NCBI GenBank assembly: GCA_041396245.1
Contig: JAWKYW010000015.1
Coordinates: forward strand, 15,565-79,564
Source of the DNA: Desulfobacillus sp041396245
Lineage (GTDB): Bacteria > Pseudomonadota > Gammaproteobacteria > Burkholderiales > Rhodocyclaceae
Direction of reading: 5' to 3'
Length of the DNA: 64,000 bases
Made by a program: the position numbers and the translations under genes. The first letter of the stretch is position 1. Every line of letters starts with the position of its first letter. Of the stretch, positions 48,359 through 57,881 are shown in pieces. Under the pieces are notes generated by a model that did no database searches, was not told the origin of the DNA, and saw only the letters and a program-made list of their open reading frames with translations.

Positions 48359-49676
48359 AGGCGGACGGCGCCTGCTCCTGCGCCAGGTGCGCCTCCAGGT
48401 CGCGGCTGAAGCGGGCAAAGTTGCGCGTCGCCACGACCACGTTCCACTCCAGCCAGGCGCACGATGCGATCAGCGCCAGGCCGCCGGGATAGACCAGCCA
48501 CGGCAGCGGCACCGCGCCCAGCAGCAGGACCAGTGCCGCCAGGTGCAGCCTGAGCTGCATCATCATGCGCGGCTCCGGGATCATCTGCCGCATGTTCGGC
48601 ACCACCAGGCCGGGCTTGCCGATCCGCTGCAGGTGCAGCCAGTTGAGGAAGGGCATGATCTTGTAGAGCATGCCGCTGATCACCGGCATGAACACGCCCA
48701 CCATCAGCAGCACGCCGAGCAGGAAGGGCGTGCCGGCGTAGTCCTCGCCTTCGCCCGGTTTCAGCTGCTGCAGCGCCACCCCCGCCGCCGCCAGGATCAG
48801 GCAAATCATCGCCAGGCGCCAGAACAGCAGCGTCGGCTCGGTCACCTTGCGCCGGCGCCGCCACTGCAGGCGCAGCGTCACCCCGGCGAAGACCGCGGCC
48901 AGCAGCGCCGCGGCGCAGGCCAGGGCGATCTGCAGCGCATCGGGACGCTGCAGCGGCAGCCAGGTGAGCGACCAGGCCGCGAGCAGGAAGAACAGGGTCA
49001 CCGAGAAGCTGCGCGTCAGCCAGAGCGGATAGGGCTGCGTCAGCTGGAACATCGGCACGACGAGGTAGCCCACCCCCGCCACCAGCAACAGGCTCCAGCC
49101 GCCCAGGCCCCAGGCGGCGTGCACATGGGTGATCTCGGTCAGCGGCAGGGCCAGCTGCCAGCCGAAACTGCTTGCCAGGACGGCGCCGAGGCTGATCGTG
49201 ACGATCAGCCCGAACACGGCGATGCGCAGCGCGACGATGGTCGGCCCCTTGGCCGGGGTGCGGAACAGGGCCACCAGCACGATCAGCGCGAAGGCGCCCA
49301 GCGACACCGTCATGAAGGGCACGGCGATGCGGAAGAACAGCGCCTGCTCGGAGAGGAAGCCGGCCAGCAACAGCAGCGTGCCGATGGTGAGGCCGGCGTG
49401 GGTGAGGTGGGTGACGCGCTGGGGCTGCCAGATGTTGGCGCCGGCGGCCACCGGCAGCATCTGCAGCAGCGCGCCGCACATCGCCTGCAGCATGAAGCCG
49501 ACGGCGACGAGGTGGGTCAGGGCCAGCGCCACGCCCGTCCAGCGCGATGCCAGCGCCGCCGGCCCTTGCCAGAGCAGCAGCAGCCCGGCCGCCATGCCGA
49601 ACAGCGGTGCGGTGAGAAAGAAGCGGAAAGGCACCGAGATCGGCGGTGCCTGCTCGAAGGAGAGGCCGGGTTGCAT
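48357..49676 (-). CDS. Multi-helix membrane protein of the NnrS/haem-copper type
   Basis: 439 aa with about twelve hydrophobic helices and many histidines at helix ends: LTHLVAVGFMLQAMCGALLQMLPVAAG, RVTHLTHAGLTIG, LTEITHVHAAWGLGGWSLLLVAGVGYLVVPMFQLTQPYP and GMLYKIMPFLNWLHLQ. The layout recalls NnrS or subunit I of haem-copper oxidases without the full ligand set. It follows DUF2249 and hemerythrin genes (same strand, 9 and 10 bp gaps), a grouping seen in denitrifiers. Exact role unknown. Confidence 0.7.
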   Translation of the reverse strand: MQPGLSFEQAPPISVPFRFFLTAPLFGMAAGLLLLWQGPAALASRWTGVALALTHLVAVGFMLQAMCGALLQMLPVAAGANIWQPQRVTHLTHAGLTIGTLLLLAGFLSEQALFFRIAVPFMTVSLGAFALIVLVALFRTPAKGPTIVALRIAVFGLIVTISLGAVLASSFGWQLALPLTEITHVHAAWGLGGWSLLLVAGVGYLVVPMFQLTQPYPLWLTRSFSVTLFFLLAAWSLTWLPLQRPDALQIALACAAALLAAVFAGVTLRLQWRRRRKVTEPTLLFWRLAMICLILAAAGVALQQLKPGEGEDYAGTPFLLGVLLMVGVFMPVISGMLYKIMPFLNWLHLQRIGKPGLVVPNMRQMIPEPRMMMQLRLHLAALVLLLGAVPLPWLVYPGGLALIASCAWLEWNVVVATRNFARFSRDLEAHLAQEQAPSA

Positions 49677-49685
49677 GGGAGCCCC

Positions 49686-49907
49686 TCAGGCTTTTCGGAT
49701 GCGAACTTCGACGGTGCCGTCCGGGCGGGTCTGCGAGCGGTGGGTGTAGCCGTTCTGCTTGAGGATGCCGTAGAGCGGCTGCGGCTCGCAGTAGAGCAGC
49801 AGGAGCAGTTCCTCGCCGTCCGGCAGGCCGTCCAGGGCGGTGAGGGTCAGCTCCATCGGCTCCGGGGGCATCAGCCCCCTGCCGTCGATCACCCGTTCCT
49901 CGGCCAT
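49686..49907 (-). CDS. DUF2249 (TusA-like) protein
   Basis: 73 aa. VIDGRGLMPPEPMELTLTALDGLPDGEELLLLLYCEPQPLYGILKQNGYTHRSQTRPDGTVEVRIRK is DUF2249: a SirA/TusA fold in which the persulfide cysteine of TusA is missing (GLMPPEP) and a C..PxPLY region is present. These are common beside NO and denitrification genes. ATG 49907 avoids overlap with the hemerythrin gene. Confidence 0.88.
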   Translation of the reverse strand: MAEERVIDGRGLMPPEPMELTLTALDGLPDGEELLLLLYCEPQPLYGILKQNGYTHRSQTRPDGTVEVRIRKA

Positions 49908-49917
49908 GCCGTCGCGT

Positions 49918-50358
49918 TCAGGCGTCCAGCCCGGCCGCAACCTGCGACTGGAGCGCGCCGTCCTGGCCGATGGCCTGGTCGATCATCGGATAGAGGATGT
50001 TCTCCTCCTTCATGTTGTGCTGCTGCATCATGACGAGGAGGGTCTCGGCGGCGCCGCCGAAGCCGTCGGCATTCTTCTGCGCCAGGGCCTCGTCCATCTG
50101 CCGCAGCAGGTCGCGCATCTGCACGTGCTCGCCGCGCATGACCTGGGTCGGCCCGCCGACCATGCCGGTGCGCGACTCGAAGGCCGGGAACAGCACGTCC
50201 TCCTCGACGCCGAAATGCGCCAGCATCGCGTTGCGGAATTTTCCGTAGGTCGCCTCGCAGGCCGCCCAGTCGCCTTTGCGCGCGGCGTCTTCGGCGTCGG
50301 CGAAGTCGTCATCGCACAACTTGTGATGGTTTTGCAGGGCGCTGGTGATGCCGTTCAT
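49918..50358 (-). CDS. Hemerythrin-domain protein
   Basis: 146 aa. Diiron ligands of a hemerythrin fold: HHKLCDDDF, HFGVEEDVLFPAF, GEHVQMRDLL and MMQQHNMKEENILYPMID. It binds O2 or NO, or repairs iron-sulfur clusters (YtfE/DnrN-like). It heads the run hemerythrin-DUF2249-439-aa membrane protein, with an FNR-type box 62 bases upstream at 50421-50434. Confidence 0.9.
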   Translation of the reverse strand: MNGITSALQNHHKLCDDDFADAEDAARKGDWAACEATYGKFRNAMLAHFGVEEDVLFPAFESRTGMVGGPTQVMRGEHVQMRDLLRQMDEALAQKNADGFGGAAETLLVMMQQHNMKEENILYPMIDQAIGQDGALQSQVAAGLDA

Positions 50359-50420
50359 TGCGGGTTCTCCTCGAATCTTTCCTGAAGCGCGATTCTCCCC
50401 GTTCGCCCGACAGTCGGGCC

Positions 50421-50434
50421 TTGACGGTTGTCAA
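50421..50434 (-). promoter_or_regulatory. FNR-type box upstream of the hemerythrin gene
   Basis: TTGACGGTTGTCAA, a perfect TTGAC N4 GTCAA palindrome. A weak -10 GAGAAT (minus strand, 50392-50397) lies 23 bp away, close to class II spacing. Confidence 0.6.
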
Positions 50435-50529
50435 GAACGGATGCAGGCATAAACCATCCTGATGCCAGGGTGGAACGGGGCACGAAGGGCTCTCCGGGAA
50501 GATGAAACGATTGACGGGCCGGCCGCCGG

Positions 50530-50553
50530 AAAGTCAGTCCCGGCGATACGGCG
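50530..50553 (+). repeat. 24-bp dispersed repeat, copy 15
   Basis: Forward copy in the 294-bp gap (50359-50652). Preceded by GGCCGCCGG, a flank shared with copy 16 (GCCGCCGG). The rest of the gap holds the FNR-type box only. Confidence 0.8.
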
Positions 50554-50652
50554 CCAGGCCGGACAAAGGACGGAAGTGATGTCGGGCGAGGTTCGAAGCG
50601 GATCGATATACGGTCGCGCTCAGGCGAACATCAGCCGCTTACCCGGTATCGT

Positions 50653-50850
50653 TCAGGCCGCGATCTGCTCAAAGGAAAAATGCGGGATGTCAGCCCGCTC
50701 GCTGGCGTGCTCGACTGTGATCCCGCAAATGCTCCCGGCCGCATCCAGATCGAGCAGCGTGTTCTCGTCCAGATCGCGCGTCTCCGTCACGTCCGCCGGC
50801 CTGAACTCGATGTACAGGGTATCCGTGTCCTGGAAATACTGAATCTTCAT
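50653..50850 (-). CDS. DUF2283 protein (possible antitoxin)
   Basis: 65 aa. MKIQYFQDTDTLYIEFRPADVTETRDLDENTLLDLDAAGSICGITVEHASERADI is the DUF2283 pattern (YDxDADxLYIxF...D.dG.iigIEi..AS). It overlaps the upstream DUF4258-like gene by four bases. DUF2283/DUF4258 pairs are thought to be toxin-antitoxin-like. Confidence 0.8.
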   Translation of the reverse strand: MKIQYFQDTDTLYIEFRPADVTETRDLDENTLLDLDAAGSICGITVEHASERADIPHFSFEQIAA

Positions 50851-51083
50851 GGCGCAAATCCTCTGTCGAAGAACGCGTTATGCACAGTTTCCCCGTCCGG
50901 CAGGAGGACGACCCGCAAAACCCGGCCATCGGCCTCCTCGATGGGCCTCCAGCGACGGATGCGCCCATCGGCCTGCAAAACTTCGCGAACCGGATTCCTG
51001 ACCGCGCTTTCGATCCACTCCATCCTGATCCCGGCCCGATCCGGTCGTTGCCGCATGGCGAGGAAGTATTGCGTGCATTTCAC
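50847..51083 (-). CDS. DUF4258-like protein (possible toxin)
   Basis: 78 aa. Small basic protein: MEWIESAVRNPVREVLQADGRIRRWRPIEEADGRVLRVVLLPDGETVHNAFFDRGF has the RelE-like beta-sheet order and closing Asp-Arg-Gly of DUF4258 and related small toxins. First gene of the pair. The module is bracketed by repeat copies 15 and 16 in direct orientation. Confidence 0.65.
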   Translation of the reverse strand: MKCTQYFLAMRQRPDRAGIRMEWIESAVRNPVREVLQADGRIRRWRPIEEADGRVLRVVLLPDGETVHNAFFDRGFAP

Positions 51084-51128
51084 GGAACCAGTTTAACAGG
51101 CAAATACTCGCCCATATAACGCCGCCGG

Positions 51129-51152
51129 AAAGTCAATCCCGGCGATACGGCG
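51129..51152 (+). repeat. 24-bp dispersed repeat, copy 16
   Basis: Forward copy two bases from the phaC stop codon, on the other side of the small module from copy 15. Copies 15 and 16 match over about 33 bp including flanks, apart from one or two bases. Confidence 0.8.
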
Positions 51153-51154
51153 GA

Positions 51155-52900
51155 TCAGGTCTCCAGCACGTAGGTGCCCGGCGCGTCGGCGAGCCGGGGA
51201 TACTTGTCGGTGGCCGCCGGGCGGGCGTCGACCAGCGGGCCGGCCTGCGGCTTGAGCCAGGCCATCCAGTCCTCCCACCAGCTGCCGGCGTGCGCCTCGG
51301 CGCGTTCCTGCCATTGCTGGAAACGGTCGCGCCGGTGCGCCACGCCAACTCGGTAGCTGCGCTTGGGCGGACTCACCGGCGGATTGACGATGCCGAGGAT
51401 GTGGCCCGAGGAGGACAGCACGAAGCGCTTCTCCGCCGGTACGTGGTTGCAGACGCGGAAGCACTGCTGCCAGGGCGCGATGTGGTCGTCCTCGGCGCTG
51501 ACGGCGTAGAGCGGCTGGCGGATGCGGCCGAGGTCGATCGGCTGGCCGCCGAGGGTGAGCGCGTCGCCGCGGACGAGGTTGTTCTTCAGGTACAGCTCGC
51601 GCAGGTACCAGGCGTGCATGGCGAACGGCATGCGCGTGGTGTCCATGTTCCAGTAGAGCACGTCGAAGGGCGGCGGTGCCTCGCCGTAGAGGTAGCCGTG
51701 CACGACGTACTGCCAGATCAGGCTGTTCGAGCGCAGCAGGCGAAAGGCCGAGGCCATCTCCTTGCCGTCGAGGAAGCCCTTGCCCTGCATGGCCTGGGTG
51801 AGCCAGCGCACGGCGCCCTCGTCGATGAAGACTTCGATGTCGCCCGGGCGGCTGAAATCGACCAGCGTGGTGAGCAGCGTCCAGTGCGCCACCGGCACCT
51901 TGTCGACCTCGCCGTACTTGCGGTTGGCCCAGGCCATCCAGGTCGACAGCGCCGTGCCGCCGATGCAGTAGCCGACGGCATGCACCTGTTCGACGCCGGC
52001 GAAGCCGCGCGCCGTCTCGATGGCGGCGTTGACGCCCTCGACGAGGTAGTCCTCGAAGGTGACGTCGCGCATCTCCGCCGTCGGATTTTTCCAGCTGGTG
52101 ATGAACACCGAGAAGCCCTGCCCGGTCAGGTATTTCACCAGGCTCTTCTTCGGGTTGAGGTCGAGGATGTAGAACTTGTTGATCCACGGCGTGACGATGA
52201 CGATGGGCACGGCGTGCACCTTCTCCGTCGTCGGCGCGTAGTAGATGACCTCCAGCAGGGAGTTGCGGAACACCACCGCGCCGGGCGTCGTCGCCAGGTT
52301 CCTGCCGACGGTGAAGTCCTCCGGCCGCGTCATGCGCACGTTGCCGGCCTTGAGGTCCTCGAGGAAGTTGTGCATGCCGCGCACCAGGCTCTCGCCGTTG
52401 GTCTCGGCGGCCTTGGCCATGGCGACCGGGTTGGTCAGCAGGAAATTCGTCGGCGCCATGGCGTTCAGCCATTTGCGCCACCAGAAGGCGGCGCGGCGGC
52501 GTTCCTTGCCGGACAGCGCCGGCGTGTCGTAGAGGGCGTCCTGCACGTTGTGGGTGAGCAGGAGATACCACTCCTTGACGATGTCCCAGGTGGCGGACTC
52601 CTGCCAGACCGGGTCGGCGAAGCGGGTGTCGTCGGCATGCGGCCGGATGGGATCCTCGCTGGGCAGGCCGAGGGCGCGGTTCCAGGCGTGCCAGGTGACG
52701 GCCATCAGGTCGCCGGAGAACTTCGCGCCCAGCTCGGCCAGCTCGAGCGGATGCGTCAGCCAGGCGAGGTGGGCGTGGGCCAGCGGCGCCGTCATGCCGA
52801 GCGGATCGATGCCGGACTCGGCGACGTCGTGCAGGGCGCGCAGCGTCGCGGCGGGATTCCTCACGACGGGCGGGTTGTGGTTTTCCTTCTGTCTCGACAT
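51155..52900 (-). CDS. phaC: Polyhydroxyalkanoate synthase (class I type)
   Basis: 581 aa. N-terminal PhaC domain, then alpha/beta-hydrolase with the lipase-like box GYCIGGTALSTW (catalytic Cys), Asp in AVSAEDDHIAPW and His in SSGHILGIVNPP. INKFYILDLNPKKSLVKYLTGQGFSVFITSWKNP is typical. It polymerises 3-hydroxyacyl-CoA into storage granules. No phaA/phaB nearby; it follows the MBL-fold nuclease gene by ten bases, a grouping also known from FNR-controlled clusters. Confidence 0.92.
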   Translation of the reverse strand: MSRQKENHNPPVVRNPAATLRALHDVAESGIDPLGMTAPLAHAHLAWLTHPLELAELGAKFSGDLMAVTWHAWNRALGLPSEDPIRPHADDTRFADPVWQESATWDIVKEWYLLLTHNVQDALYDTPALSGKERRRAAFWWRKWLNAMAPTNFLLTNPVAMAKAAETNGESLVRGMHNFLEDLKAGNVRMTRPEDFTVGRNLATTPGAVVFRNSLLEVIYYAPTTEKVHAVPIVIVTPWINKFYILDLNPKKSLVKYLTGQGFSVFITSWKNPTAEMRDVTFEDYLVEGVNAAIETARGFAGVEQVHAVGYCIGGTALSTWMAWANRKYGEVDKVPVAHWTLLTTLVDFSRPGDIEVFIDEGAVRWLTQAMQGKGFLDGKEMASAFRLLRSNSLIWQYVVHGYLYGEAPPPFDVLYWNMDTTRMPFAMHAWYLRELYLKNNLVRGDALTLGGQPIDLGRIRQPLYAVSAEDDHIAPWQQCFRVCNHVPAEKRFVLSSSGHILGIVNPPVSPPKRSYRVGVAHRRDRFQQWQERAEAHAGSWWEDWMAWLKPQAGPLVDARPAATDKYPRLADAPGTYVLET

Positions 52901-52910
52901 GTCGCGTTCC

Positions 52911-54317
52911 TTATACTCCTTCGATGCTGTCGCCGTGTTGCGGCACGACGACGTTCGGCCAGCCGAGGCGCCGGCGCACCGCCTCGGCGAAGAGGCGCGC
53001 CGTGTCGGCCTCGCCGTGCACGACGAAGGTATGCGCCGGCGGCCGGCGGAAATGCCCGAGCCAGCCGAGCAGCCCTTCCTGGTCGGCATGCGCCGACAGT
53101 CCGCCGACGGTGCGGATGTCGGCGCGCACCGGCACGCTCTCGCCGAAGATCGTCACGCGCCTGGCGCCCTCGACCAGGCGCCGGCCGAGCGTGCCGGCGG
53201 CCTGGAAGCCGGTGATGAGGACGGTGCACTCGCGACGGCCGAGGTTGTTGAGCAGGTGGTACTTGATGCGGCCGGCGTCGCACATGCCGCTGGCGGAGAT
53301 GATCACCAGGCCGCCGCGCACCTGGTTGAGGGCGATCGACTCCTCGACGTCCTGCACGAAGCGCACCTTCAGGCCTTGCGGCCGGCCGCGCTGCCATTCG
53401 ATCAGGTCGCGCGTGTGTTCGTCGAGCAGGTTCTCGTGGCGCAGGGTGATCTCGGTGGCCGCCATCGACATGGGCGAATCGACCACCACCTGCAGGTCCT
53501 TCAGACGGCCGCGCCGCACCAGGTCGGCGAGGACGAAGATCACCTCCTGCGTGCGGCCGACGGAGAAGGCCGGCATGACGACGTTGCCGCGCTTGCGCTC
53601 CAGGGTGCGCTCGATGGCCGCCACCAGTTCGTCCTCGGTCGCCTCGAGCGACTTGTGCAGGCGGTTGCCGTAGGTCGACTCGACGAAGAGCGCATCGGCC
53701 GCCTCGATCGGCTGCGGATCGCGCAGCACCGGCCGCGCCGGCATGCCCAGGTCGCCGGAGAACACCAGCTTGCGCGTGGCGCCGCCCGTCTCCAGCCACA
53801 CCTCGACGATGGCCGAGCCGAGGATGTGGCCGGCATCGCGCAGGCACGCCTTGACGGCGGGGTGCGGCTGGAAGGGCCGGTCGTACTCCTCGCGCCGCAG
53901 CTGGCGCAGGCAGGCCTGTGCCTGCGCCACGGTGTACAGCAGCGGGCGCGGCTTCCCCCGTCCCCGCCCTGCACGGGCGCGCTTGGCCTCCCATTCGGCT
54001 TCCTTCTCCTGGATATGGGCCGAATCCAGCAGCATCACTTCGAGCAGGTCCGCCGTGGCCGAAGTGGCGTACACCGGGCCGCGAAAACCGAGGGCGGCGG
54101 CGCGCGGCAGCAGGCCGGAGTGATCGATATGGGCGTGCGTGAGCAGGATGAAGTCGAGGCTGCGCAGATCGAAATTCAGCGCCGCCAGGTTCTTGCGCGC
54201 GGCATCGCGGCCGCCCTGGAACATGCCGCAGTCGACGAGAAAGCGCGCTTCCCCCGTCTCGACCAGGTAGCAGGAGCCGGTCACCTCGCCGGCGGCGCCG
54301 TGGAATGTGATTCGCAT
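52911..54317 (-). CDS. MBL-fold/beta-CASP nuclease
   Basis: 468 aa. Metallo-beta-lactamase core with LTHAHIDHSGLLPRAAA (HxHxDH), the DAGHILGSAIVEV and FSGDLG motifs, plus beta-CASP insert and motifs PAFSVGRTQE and VVHGEADTA. This is the RNase/CPSF-73-like family (RNA processing or DNA/RNA exonuclease). It has two zinc ions at the active site. Divergent from uspA. Confidence 0.92.
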   Translation of the reverse strand: MRITFHGAAGEVTGSCYLVETGEARFLVDCGMFQGGRDAARKNLAALNFDLRSLDFILLTHAHIDHSGLLPRAAALGFRGPVYATSATADLLEVMLLDSAHIQEKEAEWEAKRARAGRGRGKPRPLLYTVAQAQACLRQLRREEYDRPFQPHPAVKACLRDAGHILGSAIVEVWLETGGATRKLVFSGDLGMPARPVLRDPQPIEAADALFVESTYGNRLHKSLEATEDELVAAIERTLERKRGNVVMPAFSVGRTQEVIFVLADLVRRGRLKDLQVVVDSPMSMAATEITLRHENLLDEHTRDLIEWQRGRPQGLKVRFVQDVEESIALNQVRGGLVIISASGMCDAGRIKYHLLNNLGRRECTVLITGFQAAGTLGRRLVEGARRVTIFGESVPVRADIRTVGGLSAHADQEGLLGWLGHFRRPPAHTFVVHGEADTARLFAEAVRRRLGWPNVVVPQHGDSIEGV

Positions 54318-54352
54318 GTTTTCATTGTCCTGCCGCAAGCACGGTATCATGC

Positions 54353-54366
54353 TTGATCTGCGTCAA
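54353..54366 (+). promoter_or_regulatory. FNR box of uspA
   Basis: TTGATCTGCGTCAA, one mismatch to the palindromic consensus. The -10 TATAAT (54388-54393) lies 21 bp further, the class II arrangement. Confidence 0.75.
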
Positions 54367-54387
54367 TCGCGATTGGGTTGCGCTTCC

Positions 54388-54393
54388 TATAAT
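54388..54393 (+). promoter_or_regulatory. -10 element of uspA
   Basis: Perfect TATAAT, 26 bases before the uspA start codon and 21 bp after the FNR box. Confidence 0.7.
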
Positions 54394-54418
54394 GCTTCAA
54401 ACTCACCGGAGGGCCGCC

Positions 54419-54862
54419 ATGTTCAAGCACATCCTCGTTCCCACCGACGGCTCCGCGCTGTCCACCGACACCGTCAAAAAGGCGGTGGATTATGCCCGGG
54501 AAACCGGCGCGAAAATCACCTTCTTCTACGCCAAGCCCGACTATCCCGTCGCCTTCTACGGCGAGGGCGCCCTGATCGACCCGACCACGCCGGAGAAGTT
54601 CGCCGAGATGGCCGACAAGCAAGCGCAGGAGATCCTCGCCGCGGCGCAGGCGCTGGCCGCCGGCGCCGGCGTCGCCTGTGGCACCGCCGCCGAGACCAGC
54701 GATGCGCCCTACCAGGCCATCATCGACGCGGCGGCGGCGAACGGCTGCGACCTCATCTTCATGGCATCCCACGGGCGGCGCGGCCTCTCCGGCCTGCTGC
54801 TCGGCTCGGAGACGCAGAAGGTGCTGACGCACTCCAAGGTGCCGGTCCTGGTCTACCGCTGA
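54419..54862 (+). CDS. uspA: Universal stress protein UspA family
   Basis: 147 aa. MFKHILVPTDGSALSTDTVKKAVDYARETGAKITFFYAK start, with ATP-binding ASHGRRGLSGLLLGSETQKVL (G2xG9xGS) near the end. Nucleotide-binding stress protein of low-oxygen survival. FNR box and TATAAT upstream. The next gene starts two bases after its stop. Confidence 0.93.
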   Translation: MFKHILVPTDGSALSTDTVKKAVDYARETGAKITFFYAKPDYPVAFYGEGALIDPTTPEKFAEMADKQAQEILAAAQALAAGAGVACGTAAETSDAPYQAIIDAAAANGCDLIFMASHGRRGLSGLLLGSETQKVLTHSKVPVLVYR

Positions 54863-54864
54863 AC

Positions 54865-55467
54865 ATGCTCAACGCCGCCCTCGGCATCATCCTCGACGAG
54901 CACCGCTCGATGGCGGCCGTCACCCACGGCCTGCGCTTCCTGGTGCGCGAGATGCGCGAAAAAGGCAGCGAGCCGGACGGCAAACTGCTGTGGGCGATGC
55001 TCTACTACATCGACACCTTTCCGCAGAAGCTGCACCATCCGAAGGAAGAGGCCTACCTGTTCCGCTGCCTCAAGATGCGCACGCACGAAGCCGATGCGGC
55101 CATCCTGAAACTGGAGGAGCAGCACCGCGCCGGGGTCGAGCACGTCAAGGCGCTGGAAACGTCGCTGGGCAAGTACCAGGCCGGAGCGCCCGGCGGGCGC
55201 GAGGAGTTCATGGCGGCGGCGGAGCGCTTCGCCGACGAGATCGCCATGCACATGGCACTCGAGGAAAACGCGCTGCTCCCCGTCGCCAAGCGCCACCTGC
55301 TGGACGAGGACTGGGCGGAAATCGCGCGGGCCTTCGGCGAGAACGGCGACACGCGCTTCGGCGCCGAACCCGACCACGAGTTCCGCGCACTGTTCTCGCG
55401 CATCGTCAACCTCGCCCCGCCGCCGATCGGCGTCGGACCCTCAGGCGCTTCCGCCACTTCCGCCTGA
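54865..55467 (+). CDS. Hemerythrin-domain protein
   Basis: 200 aa. LDEHRSMAAVTHGLRFLV, LHHPKEEAYLF, LEEQHRAGVEHV and MHMALEENALLPVAKRHL provide the H/E/H/H/E pattern of a hemerythrin-like diiron site. It is co-transcribed with uspA (two-base gap), probably under the same FNR box. Different in sequence from the hemerythrin at 49918, so this is not a recent duplicate. Confidence 0.9.
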   Translation: MLNAALGIILDEHRSMAAVTHGLRFLVREMREKGSEPDGKLLWAMLYYIDTFPQKLHHPKEEAYLFRCLKMRTHEADAAILKLEEQHRAGVEHVKALETSLGKYQAGAPGGREEFMAAAERFADEIAMHMALEENALLPVAKRHLLDEDWAEIARAFGENGDTRFGAEPDHEFRALFSRIVNLAPPPIGVGPSGASATSA

Positions 55468-55483
55468 CCGCCGCGCGACCCTC

Positions 55484-55765
55484 CTACTCGTCAAACTTCG
55501 GGCAGTCCGCCGGACGCTCGCGCTTCGGCAGCGGGCAGCTGTTGATCTCGCTCGAGGAGCGCTGGATGAAGCAGGTGAACGTGCTGGAGGCGGCGCACAG
55601 GGCCCAGAAGGCAAAGAAGCCGATGGAGTAGGTGGCGATCGGCGAGAAGACGACCGGCTCGCCGAAAAGATACAGCTCCTGGGGATCGATGAGCGTGAAG
55701 AAGACCGCCTCGGCGATGCCGGCGACGACGAAGGACGGCCACAGGATCCAGATCAGTCTTTGCAT
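55484..55765 (-). CDS. Small membrane protein of the cco locus
   Basis: 93 aa. Two helices (WILWPSFVVAGIAEAVFFTLI, FSPIATYSIGFFAFWALCAASSTFTCFI) and a polar C-terminal tail with cysteines (INSCPLPKRERPADCPKFDE). No family recognised. It stands 11 bp downstream of ccoH, on the same strand, so it belongs to the operon's end. Confidence 0.75.
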   Translation of the reverse strand: MQRLIWILWPSFVVAGIAEAVFFTLIDPQELYLFGEPVVFSPIATYSIGFFAFWALCAASSTFTCFIQRSSSEINSCPLPKRERPADCPKFDE

Positions 55766-55776
55766 GTCTCCCTCCG

Positions 55777-56396
55777 CTATTGCGTGCCGCCGGCCGTGAA
55801 GACCGCTTCCGGCGCCTGCGGCAGCTGAACACTGCCGGCCAGCCGCCAGCTGCCCGCCTCATCCTCGATGACGACCTGCCAGCGGCCCGGGCCGAGCGCC
55901 CCAATCCGCCCCGCGTAAACGCCCTCTTCCCCTGCCAGGACGAATACCTGGTCCTCGCCGCCGCGGGTCGGATGCGCCAGCGTGACCCGCAGCCGGGCAG
56001 GCAGCGGCGCATCGTCGCGCGATGCCAGGCGCAGTTCGATCCGTCCGGCGGTCAGCCGCAGGCGGACTTCGAGTTGCATCCGGGCAGCGGCCTCGAAGCG
56101 CGCCAGCTTCTGATTCACCGCCAGGCCCTGCTTGTAGTAGTCGTCGGCGACCAGGCCGTCGTCGGTGCTGGCGGCGATCCATGCCGTGATGATGCCGGCC
56201 ACCACCACCAGCGCCGGCCCGGCCATGAGGATCCACGGCCAGGGATGGCGGTACCAGGGCGGGCTGCCGCCCGCCCGGATACTTGATCCGCCATCCCCCC
56301 GCCCCCCTTCCCGGGGAAGAAGGTGACGAGGGCGCGCGGGCCGCGCCCGCCCGATGGCGTTGACTGCGTCCCTTTCGGGCGGTCCGGCGGCAGGGC

Positions 56397-56400
<4 letters not shown>
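55777..56400 (-). CDS. ccoH: Cytochrome cbb3 assembly protein CcoH (FixH)
   Basis: 207 aa. WYRHPWPWILMAGPALVVVAGIITAWIAASTDDGLVADDYYKQGLAVNQ is the FixH signature, with one TM helix and a periplasmic domain. It is needed for cbb3 oxidase assembly. Residues ~25-38 (RHLLPREGGRGDGG) are encoded by a palindromic repeat almost identical to that in the Smr gene (4448-4498), so the N-terminal ~45 residues are unusual. The ATG overlaps the ccoG stop. Confidence 0.88.
56288..56332. repeat. Palindromic REP-like element inside ccoH
   Basis: Reverse complement of the Smr-gene element at 4448-4498 (shared CCCTTCCC, GGGGAAG and GGGGGCGGGGG blocks), read in frame as HLLPREGGRGDGG. Confidence 0.75.
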
Positions 56401-57824
<1,424 letters not shown>

Positions 57825-57881
57825 GGCTCTGTGGGGGCATGCCCCGGGCATCATGCTCCCGGGGTCGTTATAGTGACAGCT

